Source of the DNA: Armatimonadota bacterium
GTDB taxonomy: Bacteria; Armatimonadota; UBA5829; DTJY01
Length of the DNA stretch: 61,443 bases
Assembly (NCBI GenBank): GCA_017993055.1
Contig: JAGONM010000011.1
Coordinates: 1-61,443 of the forward strand
Reading direction: 5' to 3'
This document shows positions 1 to 7,947 of this stretch, one piece after another. The first letter of the stretch is position 1; every line of letters starts with the position of its first letter. A program made the position numbers and the translations under genes. A model generated the notes under the pieces. That model was not told the origin of the DNA. It was given only the letters and a program-made list of their open reading frames with translations, and made no database searches.

Positions 1-41
1 GTGGTAGAATGCGGTAGCTAAGGCAAGGGAGGTAACCCGCA

Positions 42-1097
42 GTGCCGGCTAATCCTTTTGTCGGCGTGTTTCTTCACGCTATCGGCGGCTTCGCCGCGGG
101 AAGCTTCTACATCCCGTTCAAGAAGGTGCGGAAGTGGGCGTGGGAGAGCTACTGGCTCGTCGGCGGCTTCTTCGCCTGGATCGTCGCGCCCTGGGTCGTA
201 TCGCTCATAGTCTGTCCGGACGTCATGAGCGTCCTCTCCGATGCCCCCGCTAACAGCCTCTTCTGGGCATTCACGTTCGGCGTGCTCTGGGGGATCGGCG
301 GCCTGACCTTCGGGCTCTCGATGCGCTACCTCGGAATGTCGCTCGGGTACGCGCTCGCCCTGGGGTTCTGCGCGGCCTTCGGGACGATCATCCCGCCGAT
401 ATTCAACGGGGAGTTTGGCGACCTGGCATCCAGGCTCTCCGGGCAGACGATACTCCTCGGGGTGCTGGTCTGCCTGGCTGGCATCACGATCTGCGGTAAG
501 GCCGGCGTCAGGAAGGAGAGCGAACTCACCGCCGATCAGAAACAGGCGGCGATCAGTGAGTTCAGCTTCAGGAAAGGGGTCTGGATCGCCATCTTCGCGG
601 GCGTTATGAGTGCCTGCATGGCCTTTGCTCTCCAGGCGGGCAAGCCGATTGCCGAACTCGCAGTGACGCATGGAACGGCCGACATCTGGAAGAACTCTCC
701 CGTATTCATCGTGGTCTTTGCCGGTGGGTTCATGACCAACTTCGTCTGGTGCGCGATCCTCAACTGCCGCAATCGCACGGCGGTCAACTACGTCAGGGGC
801 GACGGCGCATCGCTCGCATCGAACTACATCTTTTCGGCCCTGGCGGGGATCACGTGGTACTGCCAGTTCATGTTCTATGGCATGGGCACGACGCGCATGG
901 GGAAGTACGACTTCTCGAGTTGGACGATCCACATGGCGTTCATCATCGTCTTCAGCAACATGTGGGCGCTGATCTTCCGTGAATGGAAGGGAACGAGCCG
1001 CCGGACGCACAACATCGTCTTCGCGGGTATCATCGTGCTGATCGCGTCTACCATCGTGGTAGGATTCGGGAACTACCTGGGAGCCCTGAAGAGGTAG
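42..1097 (+). CDS. rhaT: RhaT-family L-rhamnose/proton symporter
   Basis: Predicted inner-membrane sugar/proton symporter that would import L-rhamnose or a related 6-deoxyhexose. The 351-residue product is close to the usual RhaT length and has about ten hydrophobic segments. Family-typical stretches are IGGFAAGSFYIPFKKVRKW near the N terminus and GLSMRYLGMSLGYALALGF around residue 90. The GTG start at 42 has AAGGGAGGT eight bases upstream. It opens a plus-strand gene run with an aldolase and a FucI-like isomerase, which supports a deoxysugar substrate. The exact sugar cannot be read from sequence. The promoter lies outside the window. Confidence 0.9.
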   Translation: MPANPFVGVFLHAIGGFAAGSFYIPFKKVRKWAWESYWLVGGFFAWIVAPWVVSLIVCPDVMSVLSDAPANSLFWAFTFGVLWGIGGLTFGLSMRYLGMSLGYALALGFCAAFGTIIPPIFNGEFGDLASRLSGQTILLGVLVCLAGITICGKAGVRKESELTADQKQAAISEFSFRKGVWIAIFAGVMSACMAFALQAGKPIAELAVTHGTADIWKNSPVFIVVFAGGFMTNFVWCAILNCRNRTAVNYVRGDGASLASNYIFSALAGITWYCQFMFYGMGTTRMGKYDFSSWTIHMAFIIVFSNMWALIFREWKGTSRRTHNIVFAGIIVLIASTIVVGFGNYLGALKR

Positions 1098-1126
1098 ACT
1101 CAGGTACCGATGGATGGAGGGCAGGA

Positions 1127-2062
1127 ATGGTTGAGGGAGCGACGAATGAACTGGCGCGGATAATGTCGGCGGCCGTGCGGAACGCGATCGCCATACCCGC
1201 GTTCAACATACCCTACCTGCCGATGCTCGAGCCGGTCGCTGCGTCACTCTTGGAGCACGATGCATTCGCGCTCATCGAGGTCGCGCGTCTCGAGTTCACG
1301 AAGTTCGAGGCGAAGAGCCCGGCCGCGGTCGCGGAGGAGTTCGGACGTCACGCCGACAGCCGCGTGACGCGCCTGCACCTCGACCATGTGCCGGTGATTG
1401 ACGAAGACGGCATGAGGGTAGACTGGAAGATGGTCATCTCTGAAGCGCTGGAACTCGGCTACGACTCCGTCATGATTGATGGATCGCGCCTCGCGCTCGA
1501 GGAGAATATCGCTGTCACGGCGGAAGTCGTAGGGATGGCCCATGCCGCCGGCGCGCTCGCGGAGGCAGAACTCGGATCGGTGCTCGGCCACGAGTCCGGT
1601 CCGATGCCGCCTTACGAGGAGCTCTTCGCGCGGAGGGCGGGTTTCACCCGTGTAGACGAAGCGCGGAGGTTCGTCGAGGAGACCGGCGTTGACTGGCTCT
1701 CGGTTTCGGTCGGTTCCGTCCACGGCGCGATCAGTCCGGCAGCAAAGAACCAGGACAAGGTGTGCGCGCGCCTCGACATCGAGCATCTGCGCAGAATCCA
1801 CGATGTCACGGGTATTCCGCTCGTTCTGCACGGCGGTTCGGGCATTCAGCACTCGTACATCGAGAAGGCGATTCGCAGCGGCATCGCGAAGATCAATATC
1901 GGGACGGACATCCGCCAACCCTATGAAAGGACGCTTGCCGAGACGGGTCGCTTCACCGATGCACAGGCGGCCGTCGCCGACAAGATCAAGTTCTTGATAT
2001 GCGATGTCTACCGCATCGAAGGTTCGGCATCGCAACTACATGCACTGAAAGGAAGTGTCTGA
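1127..2062 (+). CDS. class II (zinc) ketose-bisphosphate aldolase family protein
   Basis: Class II aldolase of the FbaA/GatY/KbaY superfamily, 311 residues, expected to split a ketose phosphate into dihydroxyacetone phosphate and an aldehyde in the cytoplasm. Visible signatures are IAIPAFNIPYLPMLEPV at the N terminus, the metal-site stretch LHLDHVPVIDEDG, GALAEAELGSVLG, and the phosphate-site motifs LHGGSG and INIGTDIRQPY. The ATG at 1127 follows GGAGGGCAGGA; an upstream in-frame extension is unrelated sequence. It lies between a RhaT-like importer and a FucI-like isomerase, so a deoxyketose phosphate is a reasonable substrate guess. No kinase to make that phosphate is in the window. Confidence 0.85.
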   Translation: MVEGATNELARIMSAAVRNAIAIPAFNIPYLPMLEPVAASLLEHDAFALIEVARLEFTKFEAKSPAAVAEEFGRHADSRVTRLHLDHVPVIDEDGMRVDWKMVISEALELGYDSVMIDGSRLALEENIAVTAEVVGMAHAAGALAEAELGSVLGHESGPMPPYEELFARRAGFTRVDEARRFVEETGVDWLSVSVGSVHGAISPAAKNQDKVCARLDIEHLRRIHDVTGIPLVLHGGSGIQHSYIEKAIRSGIAKINIGTDIRQPYERTLAETGRFTDAQAAVADKIKFLICDVYRIEGSASQLHALKGSV

Positions 2063-2063
2063 C

Positions 2064-3482
2064 ATGGCAGATTCACGAAAGTCGAGATTCGCTCTGTTCT
2101 TCGGCAACAGGGGTTTCTTCCCGGGTTCACTCATGGAGTCAGCGAGGGCCGAGGTTGATCAGCGGCTGAAGTCTTTGGGGCATGACACGCTCATGCTCGA
2201 CGCGGGTGCTACCCGTTTCGGCGCGGTCGAGACTCCGGCGGAGGGCGAGATCTACGCGAACTTCCTCAAGGCGAATCAGGGGAAGTACGACGGCGTCATT
2301 CTCTCCCTGCCGAACTTCGGCGACGAGACCGGCGCGGTCGCCGCTCTCAGGGATGCGGGCGTGCCTATACTCGTCCAGGCCTACCCTGACGACCTCGACA
2401 AGATGGCCCCTGCCACTCGGCGCGACTCGTTCTGCGGCAAGATGTCGGTCTGCGACGTCTTCTACCAGAGCGGGGTGCAATACACCATCCTCCCGCCGCA
2501 TACGGTAGCGCCTCAGAGCCCCGACTTCGCTGACAACGTTGACTACTTCGACAGGGTCTGTCGCATAGTGAGCGCCCTGAAGCGCATGAGGGTCGGAGCA
2601 ATCGGCGCGCGAACCAGCGCATTCAAGACCGTGCGCATTGACGAGCTTGCGCTCGAGCGTCACGGCATCACGATGGAGACCTTCGATCTGTCGGATGTCT
2701 TCAACCGCTTGAAAGACGTGTCGCCGGACGGCGCGCCGTTCAAGGACAAGAAGAACAGGCTGAGCGGCTACTCCAACTTCTCGCAGATTCCGGATGGCGC
2801 CTTTGACACGATAGTGAAGATGGGCGTCGTGCTGGACAGCATCGTGGAGGAGAGCAAGCTCGACGCCGTCGCCGTCCGGTGCTGGGTCGAGATGCAGCAG
2901 GTGCTCGGAATCTCCCCGTGCGTGCTCCTCAGCGAGATGAACGACAGGCTGATCAACGCCGCGTGCGAGGTTGATATCGGCAACGCGGTCTCGATGTATG
3001 CGCTCAGCAAGGCGTCGGGCAACGTCGCGGCGTGTCTCGACTGGAACAACAACTACGAGGACGACGAGGACAAGTGCATCCTCTTCCACTGCGGCCCGGT
3101 CCCTCAGTCCATGATGACCGCCAAGGGCAACGTGACCGATCACGGCATTCTGATGAACTCCGTCGGGGAGGGCTGCGGATACGGCTGCAACGTCGGGCGG
3201 ATCAAGCCGCAGTCGTTCACGTTCGCGAGCATGATGACGGAGGATGGGGAACTCAAGTTCTACGTCGGCGACGGCGAGTTCACTGATGATCCGATCCCCG
3301 CCGACTTCTTCGGATGCGCGGGTGTCGCCGAGATTGACGACCTTCAGGACGTACTGCTGTACGTCGCGCAGAACGGCCACAGGCATCACGTCAGCGTGAC
3401 GCCGGGTGTCGTGACCGACCCGATGGTCGAGGCTCTCGAGTACTACCTGGGCTACGATGTCGCCGTCCCTCAGGACATGTAG
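2064..3482 (+). CDS. L-fucose/L-arabinose isomerase-fold protein
   Basis: Cytoplasmic protein of 472 residues with the FucI/AraA isomerase fold, expected to interconvert an aldose and a ketose with a divalent metal. The C-terminal half carries the family pattern: CEVDIGNAVSMYAL (metal-binding Asp/Glu region), CLDWNNNYEDD, and FHCGPVP with a candidate metal-ligand His. The N-terminal half is a Rossmann-like domain. The start chosen is ATG 2064, eight bases after GGAAG and two bases after the aldolase stop; GTG 2055 in the same frame is possible. The order transporter, aldolase, isomerase suggests one deoxysugar pathway. Substrate is not determinable, and a non-isomerase role for this divergent branch cannot be excluded. 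Confidence 0.75.
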   Translation: MADSRKSRFALFFGNRGFFPGSLMESARAEVDQRLKSLGHDTLMLDAGATRFGAVETPAEGEIYANFLKANQGKYDGVILSLPNFGDETGAVAALRDAGVPILVQAYPDDLDKMAPATRRDSFCGKMSVCDVFYQSGVQYTILPPHTVAPQSPDFADNVDYFDRVCRIVSALKRMRVGAIGARTSAFKTVRIDELALERHGITMETFDLSDVFNRLKDVSPDGAPFKDKKNRLSGYSNFSQIPDGAFDTIVKMGVVLDSIVEESKLDAVAVRCWVEMQQVLGISPCVLLSEMNDRLINAACEVDIGNAVSMYALSKASGNVAACLDWNNNYEDDEDKCILFHCGPVPQSMMTAKGNVTDHGILMNSVGEGCGYGCNVGRIKPQSFTFASMMTEDGELKFYVGDGEFTDDPIPADFFGCAGVAEIDDLQDVLLYVAQNGHRHHVSVTPGVVTDPMVEALEYYLGYDVAVPQDM

Positions 3483-3488
3483 CGCCGT

Positions 3489-4640
3489 ATGATTACACCG
3501 CGTGAACGCCTGATCACGGCGCTGAACCATCAGGAGCCGGACCGAGTGCCGATTGACCTGGGCGGCAACCAGACCGGCATCCACAAGTTCGCGTATCAGA
3601 AGCTGCTCGACCACCTCGGCCTCCGGGAGGAGATCGAGATCATGGACCTCGTCCAGCAGCTTGCGAAGCCCTCCGAGGCTGTTCTGGAGCGGCTCCATGT
3701 GGACACGCGGTACGTATTCGCGGGCGGCGCGAAGAGCTTCAATGCCGAGGTCGTCAAGCGCGAGCGTGACGGGCGCAGCTGGAGCGACTTCACCGACGAG
3801 TTCGGCGTCACGTGGTCGATGCCGGATGACTTCCCGTATTACTTCGACATCTCCCACCATCCGCTTGCGGGCATGTCGCTGAGCGAGATCGAGGAGTATC
3901 CATTCCCCAAGGGCGACGACCCCACGCGGTTCGAGGGCCTGAGGGAGCGCGCGCTCGCATTGAAGCGTGATACCCCCTATGCCGTCATCAGCGGCATCTC
4001 CGGAGTCGTTTACGAGATCTGCTGGTACATGCGCGGGCTCGAAAGCCTGTTCATGGATATGCTCGATCACCCGGCGATCCTCGAGGCGATCATCGACCGC
4101 ACGCTGAAGTTCTGGCTCGACTGGTTCCGCGTCTTCCTCGATGAGGTCGGCGACGTGGTGGACGTGATCATGATCGGCGACGACCTGGCCGCGCAGACCG
4201 GCCCTCTCTTCCCGCCGAGGATCTACCGCTCGATCGTGAAGCCGCGTCACAAGATGCTCGTCCAGTACATCAAGTCCCGCACGAGCGCGAAGATCTGGTA
4301 TCACTCCTGCGGCTCGGTGGTGGAGTACATCCCCGACCTGCTCGACAACGGCATTGATATCCTGAACCCGGTGCAGATCAGCGCCGAGAACATGTCCCCC
4401 GCCGATCTGAAGTCGCGGTTCGGCGACCGGCTGACCTTCTGGGGCGGCGGGATAGATGCGCAGAGGATACTTCCGCACGCCTCGCCGGAGGTCATTCGCG
4501 AGGAGGTCCGACGGAACGTCCAGGCGTTCAAGCCCGGCGGCGGATACGTCTTCAACAACGTGCACAACATCCAGGCCGACATCCCGCCGGAGAGCACCCT
4601 CGCGCTCTTCGACGCGGCATACGAGTTTGGGGAGTATTGA
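3489..4640 (+). CDS. uroporphyrinogen decarboxylase (URO-D/MtaA)-fold protein, copy 1
   Basis: 383-residue TIM-barrel protein of the URO-D/methyltransferase (MtaA, MtbA) superfamily. It opens with the typical MITPRERLITALNHQEPDRVP. It is unlikely to be haem-pathway HemE: it sits in a sugar locus and carries a YHSCGSV motif like the zinc-binding HxCG of corrinoid methyltransferases. The second zinc Cys expected near the C terminus is replaced by FNNVHNIQADIPPES. The gene follows the isomerase by six bases, so it is co-transcribed. No corrinoid protein gene is nearby. Possible roles are methyl transfer from methylated sugars or an unknown lyase reaction; both are inference. Confidence 0.75.
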   Translation: MITPRERLITALNHQEPDRVPIDLGGNQTGIHKFAYQKLLDHLGLREEIEIMDLVQQLAKPSEAVLERLHVDTRYVFAGGAKSFNAEVVKRERDGRSWSDFTDEFGVTWSMPDDFPYYFDISHHPLAGMSLSEIEEYPFPKGDDPTRFEGLRERALALKRDTPYAVISGISGVVYEICWYMRGLESLFMDMLDHPAILEAIIDRTLKFWLDWFRVFLDEVGDVVDVIMIGDDLAAQTGPLFPPRIYRSIVKPRHKMLVQYIKSRTSAKIWYHSCGSVVEYIPDLLDNGIDILNPVQISAENMSPADLKSRFGDRLTFWGGGIDAQRILPHASPEVIREEVRRNVQAFKPGGGYVFNNVHNIQADIPPESTLALFDAAYEFGEY

Positions 4641-4643
4641 GTT

Positions 4644-4710
4644 GTAGGGGCGAAGCATTGGTCTTTGATGACGAAAGTGCTTCGATCGGTAGCCGATGCT
4701 TCGCCCCTAC
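4644..4710. repeat. long palindromic intergenic element (MITE-like hairpin)
   Basis: Two perfect 15-base inverted arms, GTAGGGGCGAAGCAT at 4644-4658 and ATGCTTCGCCCCTAC at 4696-4710, enclose a 37-base centre. Four more pairs at the inner end are possible with G-U wobbles, and an alternative internal arm (GTGCTTCG near 4678) also complements the left arm. It fills the gap between the first URO-D gene and the secreted lyase. I recall very similar GTAGGGGCGAAGCAT-bordered elements being dispersed in several bacterial groups, but could not check that here. Confidence 0.7.
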
Positions 4711-4739
4711 CCGACAGGCCATCTGAGGAGGAACGGACA

Positions 4740-6437
4740 TTGCGCAATCACATGCTGGTTCTGCTGGCGGTTCTCATGGCATTCGGCTGCTCGGCCTCAT
4801 TCGCGCAACTCTCGCAGGTCGATGTCAGGGATTACGGCGCTAAGGGCGATGCCGTAACAGACGACACAAAGGCTTTCACCGACGCGATGGCCGCCGTCGC
4901 CGAGAAGGGCGGAACGGTCTCGGTCCCGGTCGGCAACTATCTCATCAAGACGCACCTCAGCATTCCCTCGAAGGTCACGCTGGAGGGCATATGGAGTATC
5001 CCGACCGCTTGGACTCAGAATCAGGGGAGCACTCTGCTCGCGGTGGAGGGAGCGGGATCTGAGAACGGACCGGCGTTCATCACCCTCGGCCCCAACTCGA
5101 CCATGAAGGGTCTCACGGTCTTCTATCCCGACCAGAAGCCGGACGACATCACACCGTACCCCTGGTGCGTCGCCTGCGCGGGCGGTGACAACTCCTCGAT
5201 CATCGACTGCCTCCTCGTGAATCCCTATCAGGGCGTTGACTTCGGCTCGAAGGCGTCCGGGCGGCACTACATCCGCAACCTCTACGGTCAACCATTGAGG
5301 CGCGGCATCTTTGTTGATAAGTGCTATGACGTCGGCCGGATCGAGAACGTCCACTTCTGGCCGTTCTGGAAGTGGGACGAGCAATCGGGCATCCGCGACT
5401 GGCTCTGGAAGAACGGCGAGGCGATGATCTTCGCCCGGACCGACTGGGAGTACGTCTTCAACTTCTTCTGCTTCGGCTACGGGATCGGTATGCGTTTCAT
5501 CGCGGGGAAAGACGGCCCGACGAACGGCAACTTCCTCGGCTGCGGAGTTGACGCGGCGAACATCGCGGTGCTCGTCGAGCAGACCCAGGCGCCCGGGCTT
5601 CTCTTCACCAACGGGGAGTTCGTGAGTTTCGCAGGTGACAACCCGTGCGAGGTCGTGGTCAGAGGCTCCCACACCGGGGTCGTGCAGTTCTCGAACTGCT
5701 CCTACTGGGGCACTTCCGACCAGATAGCTCGAATCGCGGGTACGGGGCAGGTTACGTTCAACGCGTGCAACTTCCTCGGCTGGAATCGGAAGGACAACAA
5801 GACTGCGGCGATTGAGCTGTTTGGCGGCGATCTGATCGTGAACGCGTGCAACTTCCGCGGCCCCGGCCCTCAGGTCGCCCTCAGGGGCAGTGCGAAGTCC
5901 GCCATCGTCACCGGCAACCGGATGGGCGGGCCTCAGGCTATCACCAACCCGGTGAACGCGCAACTCGAGGCGGGCTTCAACGTCTTCGAGAAGGACCCCG
6001 ACCGCCCGCGTGAGGAGAAGGGTGCCATCGTCGTGGACGATACCGATCCCGGGGTGAAGTTCACCGGCGAGTGGCTCATCGCGAAGAACGGCGGCGATGT
6101 GCCGGTCGGCTACTACCTCGGCGCTCGATGGGCCTGGAAGGGCACAGGCGACTCCGTTGCGGTCTTCGCGCCGGACGTACGGGCTCCCGGAAGGTACGAG
6201 GTCTACGCCTGGTTCGGTTCCGACGCAGCGGGCGACCATGCTACCAGCGCACCTGTGACGGTGCAGTCCGGCGGCGAGAAGCTTACGATGCTCCTGAACC
6301 TTCGGAAGATGAAGGGCGAGTGGGTGAAACTCGGCACCTATCGCTTCGAGGCCGGCAGGAAGGGTACGATCACGTTCAGCAATGCCGCCGACGGGAACGT
6401 CCTCGCCGACGCGGTGAAACTCGTGCCGTCCGGTTAG
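4740..6437 (+). CDS. secreted pectate lyase-3/GH28-type beta-helix protein with golvesin-like C-terminal domain
   Basis: Exported carbohydrate-active protein of about 565 residues. After the signal peptide (MLVLLAVLMAFGCSASFAQ) comes the Pectate_lyase_3 signature VDVRDYGAKGDAVTDDTKAF, then a right-handed beta-helix to about residue 420. The last 150 residues (IVVDDTDPGVKFTGEW, then FSNAADGNVLADAVKLVP) resemble the golvesin/xanthan-lyase carbohydrate-binding domain. The TTG at 4740 was chosen because GAGGAGGA ends seven bases upstream; ATG 4752 is the alternative. Its place between two URO-D genes in a sugar locus suggests polysaccharide cleavage outside the cell. Lyase versus hydrolase cannot be decided. 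Confidence 0.8.
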   Translation: MRNHMLVLLAVLMAFGCSASFAQLSQVDVRDYGAKGDAVTDDTKAFTDAMAAVAEKGGTVSVPVGNYLIKTHLSIPSKVTLEGIWSIPTAWTQNQGSTLLAVEGAGSENGPAFITLGPNSTMKGLTVFYPDQKPDDITPYPWCVACAGGDNSSIIDCLLVNPYQGVDFGSKASGRHYIRNLYGQPLRRGIFVDKCYDVGRIENVHFWPFWKWDEQSGIRDWLWKNGEAMIFARTDWEYVFNFFCFGYGIGMRFIAGKDGPTNGNFLGCGVDAANIAVLVEQTQAPGLLFTNGEFVSFAGDNPCEVVVRGSHTGVVQFSNCSYWGTSDQIARIAGTGQVTFNACNFLGWNRKDNKTAAIELFGGDLIVNACNFRGPGPQVALRGSAKSAIVTGNRMGGPQAITNPVNAQLEAGFNVFEKDPDRPREEKGAIVVDDTDPGVKFTGEWLIAKNGGDVPVGYYLGARWAWKGTGDSVAVFAPDVRAPGRYEVYAWFGSDAAGDHATSAPVTVQSGGEKLTMLLNLRKMKGEWVKLGTYRFEAGRKGTITFSNAADGNVLADAVKLVPSG

Positions 6438-6510
6438 TCCACGCGGGCGGACTCTGAGCCTCTGCTGACACGAATCCATCCGCCTGGTGGTTGCGGCCGG
6501 AGATGTGAAC

Positions 6511-7917
6511 ATGGATATCGAAGATCTCTACCAGGAACGACTCGCGAGATACACCACCACGATGCGTAACGGGAAGCCGGATAAGGTCCCGATCCGGCCC
6601 TTCGTCGCCGAGTTCACCGCCAAGTACGCCGGATTCACCTGCCAGGAGGTCACGCACGACTTCAACAAGGCTTTCGCCGCCGCCCGCAGATGCGCCGCCG
6701 ATTTCGACTGGGATGCCGTCGTTGGCAACATGGTGTACGTCTGGACGGGCCTGACCCAGGCGCTGGGCCTGAGGTATTACGCCGTTCCGGGGGTTGACAT
6801 CCCGCCGAACACCGGCTTCCAGTACCGCGAGCCGGACGAGGAGCGTGCCTTCATGAAGGCGGACGAGTACGACGCCCTGATAGATGATCCGACGGCGTTT
6901 CTGTACAATGTGTGGCTTCCCAGGGTGTCGTCGGACGTGTCAGACAGGTCGGACGAGTCGGACAGATACCGGAGCAACCTAGCTCTCGTCAAGGGCGCGA
7001 TGGCCATGCTCCAGTACTTCAGCGCGTTCGGGCCGCAGGGTCAGGCCCTCCGGGAGGAGTCCGGCACGGTCGGAGCGATCGCGGGCATCCTCAAGGCGCC
7101 GTTCGACATCCTGGCGGACAAGCTGCGCGGCTACATCGGGCTTACCATGGATATGATGACCCAGCCGGACAAGGTGCTCAAGGCCTGCGAAGCGCTCATG
7201 CCGCATCTGTACCACCAGGCGCTGATCACCTCCGACCCCAGCGGCCAAGTGCCTGTAGGTCTCTGGATGCACCGCGGATGCGTGCCGTTCGTCTCGAAGG
7301 GTCAGTTCGAATCGCACTACTGGCCGACCCTGAAGCCGATCGTCGAGGAGCTCTGGGCGAACGGGCGTCAGACGCTCTTCTACGCGGAAGGCGACTGGGG
7401 GCATCACCTGGAGTCGTTCGCCGAGCTTCCCGACGCGAGCATCGTGTACCATGTGGACCGAGGCGACATCTCTGATGTCCACCACCGGCTCGGGCACAAG
7501 TTCTGTCTGAGCGGAGGGATCCCCAACTTCCTGCTCGCATACGGCACGCCCAACGAGGTCCGGGACTGTGCGAAGAGAGTGATTGATGGCGTCGCGCGGG
7601 ACGGCGGCTACATCATGGACGCGAGCGCGATCATGCAGAACGACACCTCCGTCGAGAACCTCCGCGCGCTGACCGACTTCACCAGGGAATACGGCGTCTA
7701 CTCCGCTGGCCATGCGTCCCATCAGTCCCACGGGTCCCATTCGTCCTGTCCCCTCTCCCAGGGCAGAGTGCCAGCCGGTGTCTGCATCCCGTGGGAGGAG
7801 AAGCGCCGGGAGCTTCCGGCGGAGATGCCCGGCGACGAGGAACTCGCGCGGCGCATCTGGGAAGAAGTGGACGGCCTCGGCAACATGTTCATCTGGCAAG
7901 TGCTGGAGTCGTTCTGA
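6511..7917 (+). CDS. uroporphyrinogen decarboxylase-fold protein, copy 2, with two in-frame nonamer repeat inserts
   Basis: Second URO-D-fold protein of the locus, 468 residues, about 85 longer than copy 1 and only distantly similar. The HxCG zinc motif is absent (the equivalent region reads YAEGDWGHHLESF), and the C-terminal segment is GGYIMDASAIMQND. The classical methyltransferase metal site is therefore missing. Two stretches are built from 9-bp repeats: SSDVSDRSDESDRY (DNA 6931-6966) and HASHQSHGSHSSC (7714-7757), both probably in surface loops. ATG 6511 has CGGAGA seven bases upstream. Function is unknown; context points to sugar catabolism. Confidence 0.7.
   Translation: MDIEDLYQERLARYTTTMRNGKPDKVPIRPFVAEFTAKYAGFTCQEVTHDFNKAFAAARRCAADFDWDAVVGNMVYVWTGLTQALGLRYYAVPGVDIPPNTGFQYREPDEERAFMKADEYDALIDDPTAFLYNVWLPRVSSDVSDRSDESDRYRSNLALVKGAMAMLQYFSAFGPQGQALREESGTVGAIAGILKAPFDILADKLRGYIGLTMDMMTQPDKVLKACEALMPHLYHQALITSDPSGQVPVGLWMHRGCVPFVSKGQFESHYWPTLKPIVEELWANGRQTLFYAEGDWGHHLESFAELPDASIVYHVDRGDISDVHHRLGHKFCLSGGIPNFLLAYGTPNEVRDCAKRVIDGVARDGGYIMDASAIMQNDTSVENLRALTDFTREYGVYSAGHASHQSHGSHSSCPLSQGRVPAGVCIPWEEKRRELPAEMPGDEELARRIWEEVDGLGNMFIWQVLESF
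6931..6966. repeat. degenerate 9-bp tandem repeat, family B (TCGGACNNG), inside a URO-D gene
   Basis: Four consecutive nonamers, TCGGACGTG, TCAGACAGG, TCGGACGAG and TCGGACAGA, encode a Ser-Asp-x repeat. The core GTCNGAC is itself palindromic. The same unit occurs in non-coding positions at 46848 and 50973. Confidence 0.75.
7714..7757. repeat. degenerate 9-bp tandem repeat, family A (GGTCCCATN), inside a URO-D gene
   Basis: Nonamers CGTCCCATC, AGTCCCACG, GGTCCCATT and CGTCCTGTC follow each other and are read in frame as a His-x-Ser triplet repeat near the C terminus of the protein. The same unit family lies between genes at 10919, 20417, 46160 and 56488. Confidence 0.75.
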
Positions 7918-7924
7918 GTTCGGT

Positions 7925-7945
7925 GTTGATGGTTGAGGGTTGAGC
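7925..7945. repeat. three heptamer repeats (GTTGAGG type)
   Basis: GTTGATG, GTTGAGG and GTTGAGC lie head to tail in the short gap between the second URO-D gene and the next start codon, just upstream of ATG 7948. Confidence 0.55.
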
Positions 7946-7947
7946 GA

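Noticed and set aside
2139-4658. Very long open frame (839 codons) on the minus strand opposite the isomerase and first URO-D gene
   Set aside because: High third-position G+C removes stop codons from the opposite frame. The product is a monotonous Val/Asp/Arg/Leu-rich sequence without motifs, and the sense strand holds two clear enzymes.
7714-7757. Histidine/serine triplet repeat as a metal-binding domain
   Set aside because: The codons follow a DNA nonamer also found in intergenic regions, so DNA-level repetition explains it better than selection for His.
3489-7917. Haem biosynthesis (hemE) for the two URO-D genes
   Set aside because: Both sit in a sugar locus, copy 1 has methyltransferase-like HSCG and copy 2 lacks conserved metal residues; no other hem gene is nearby.
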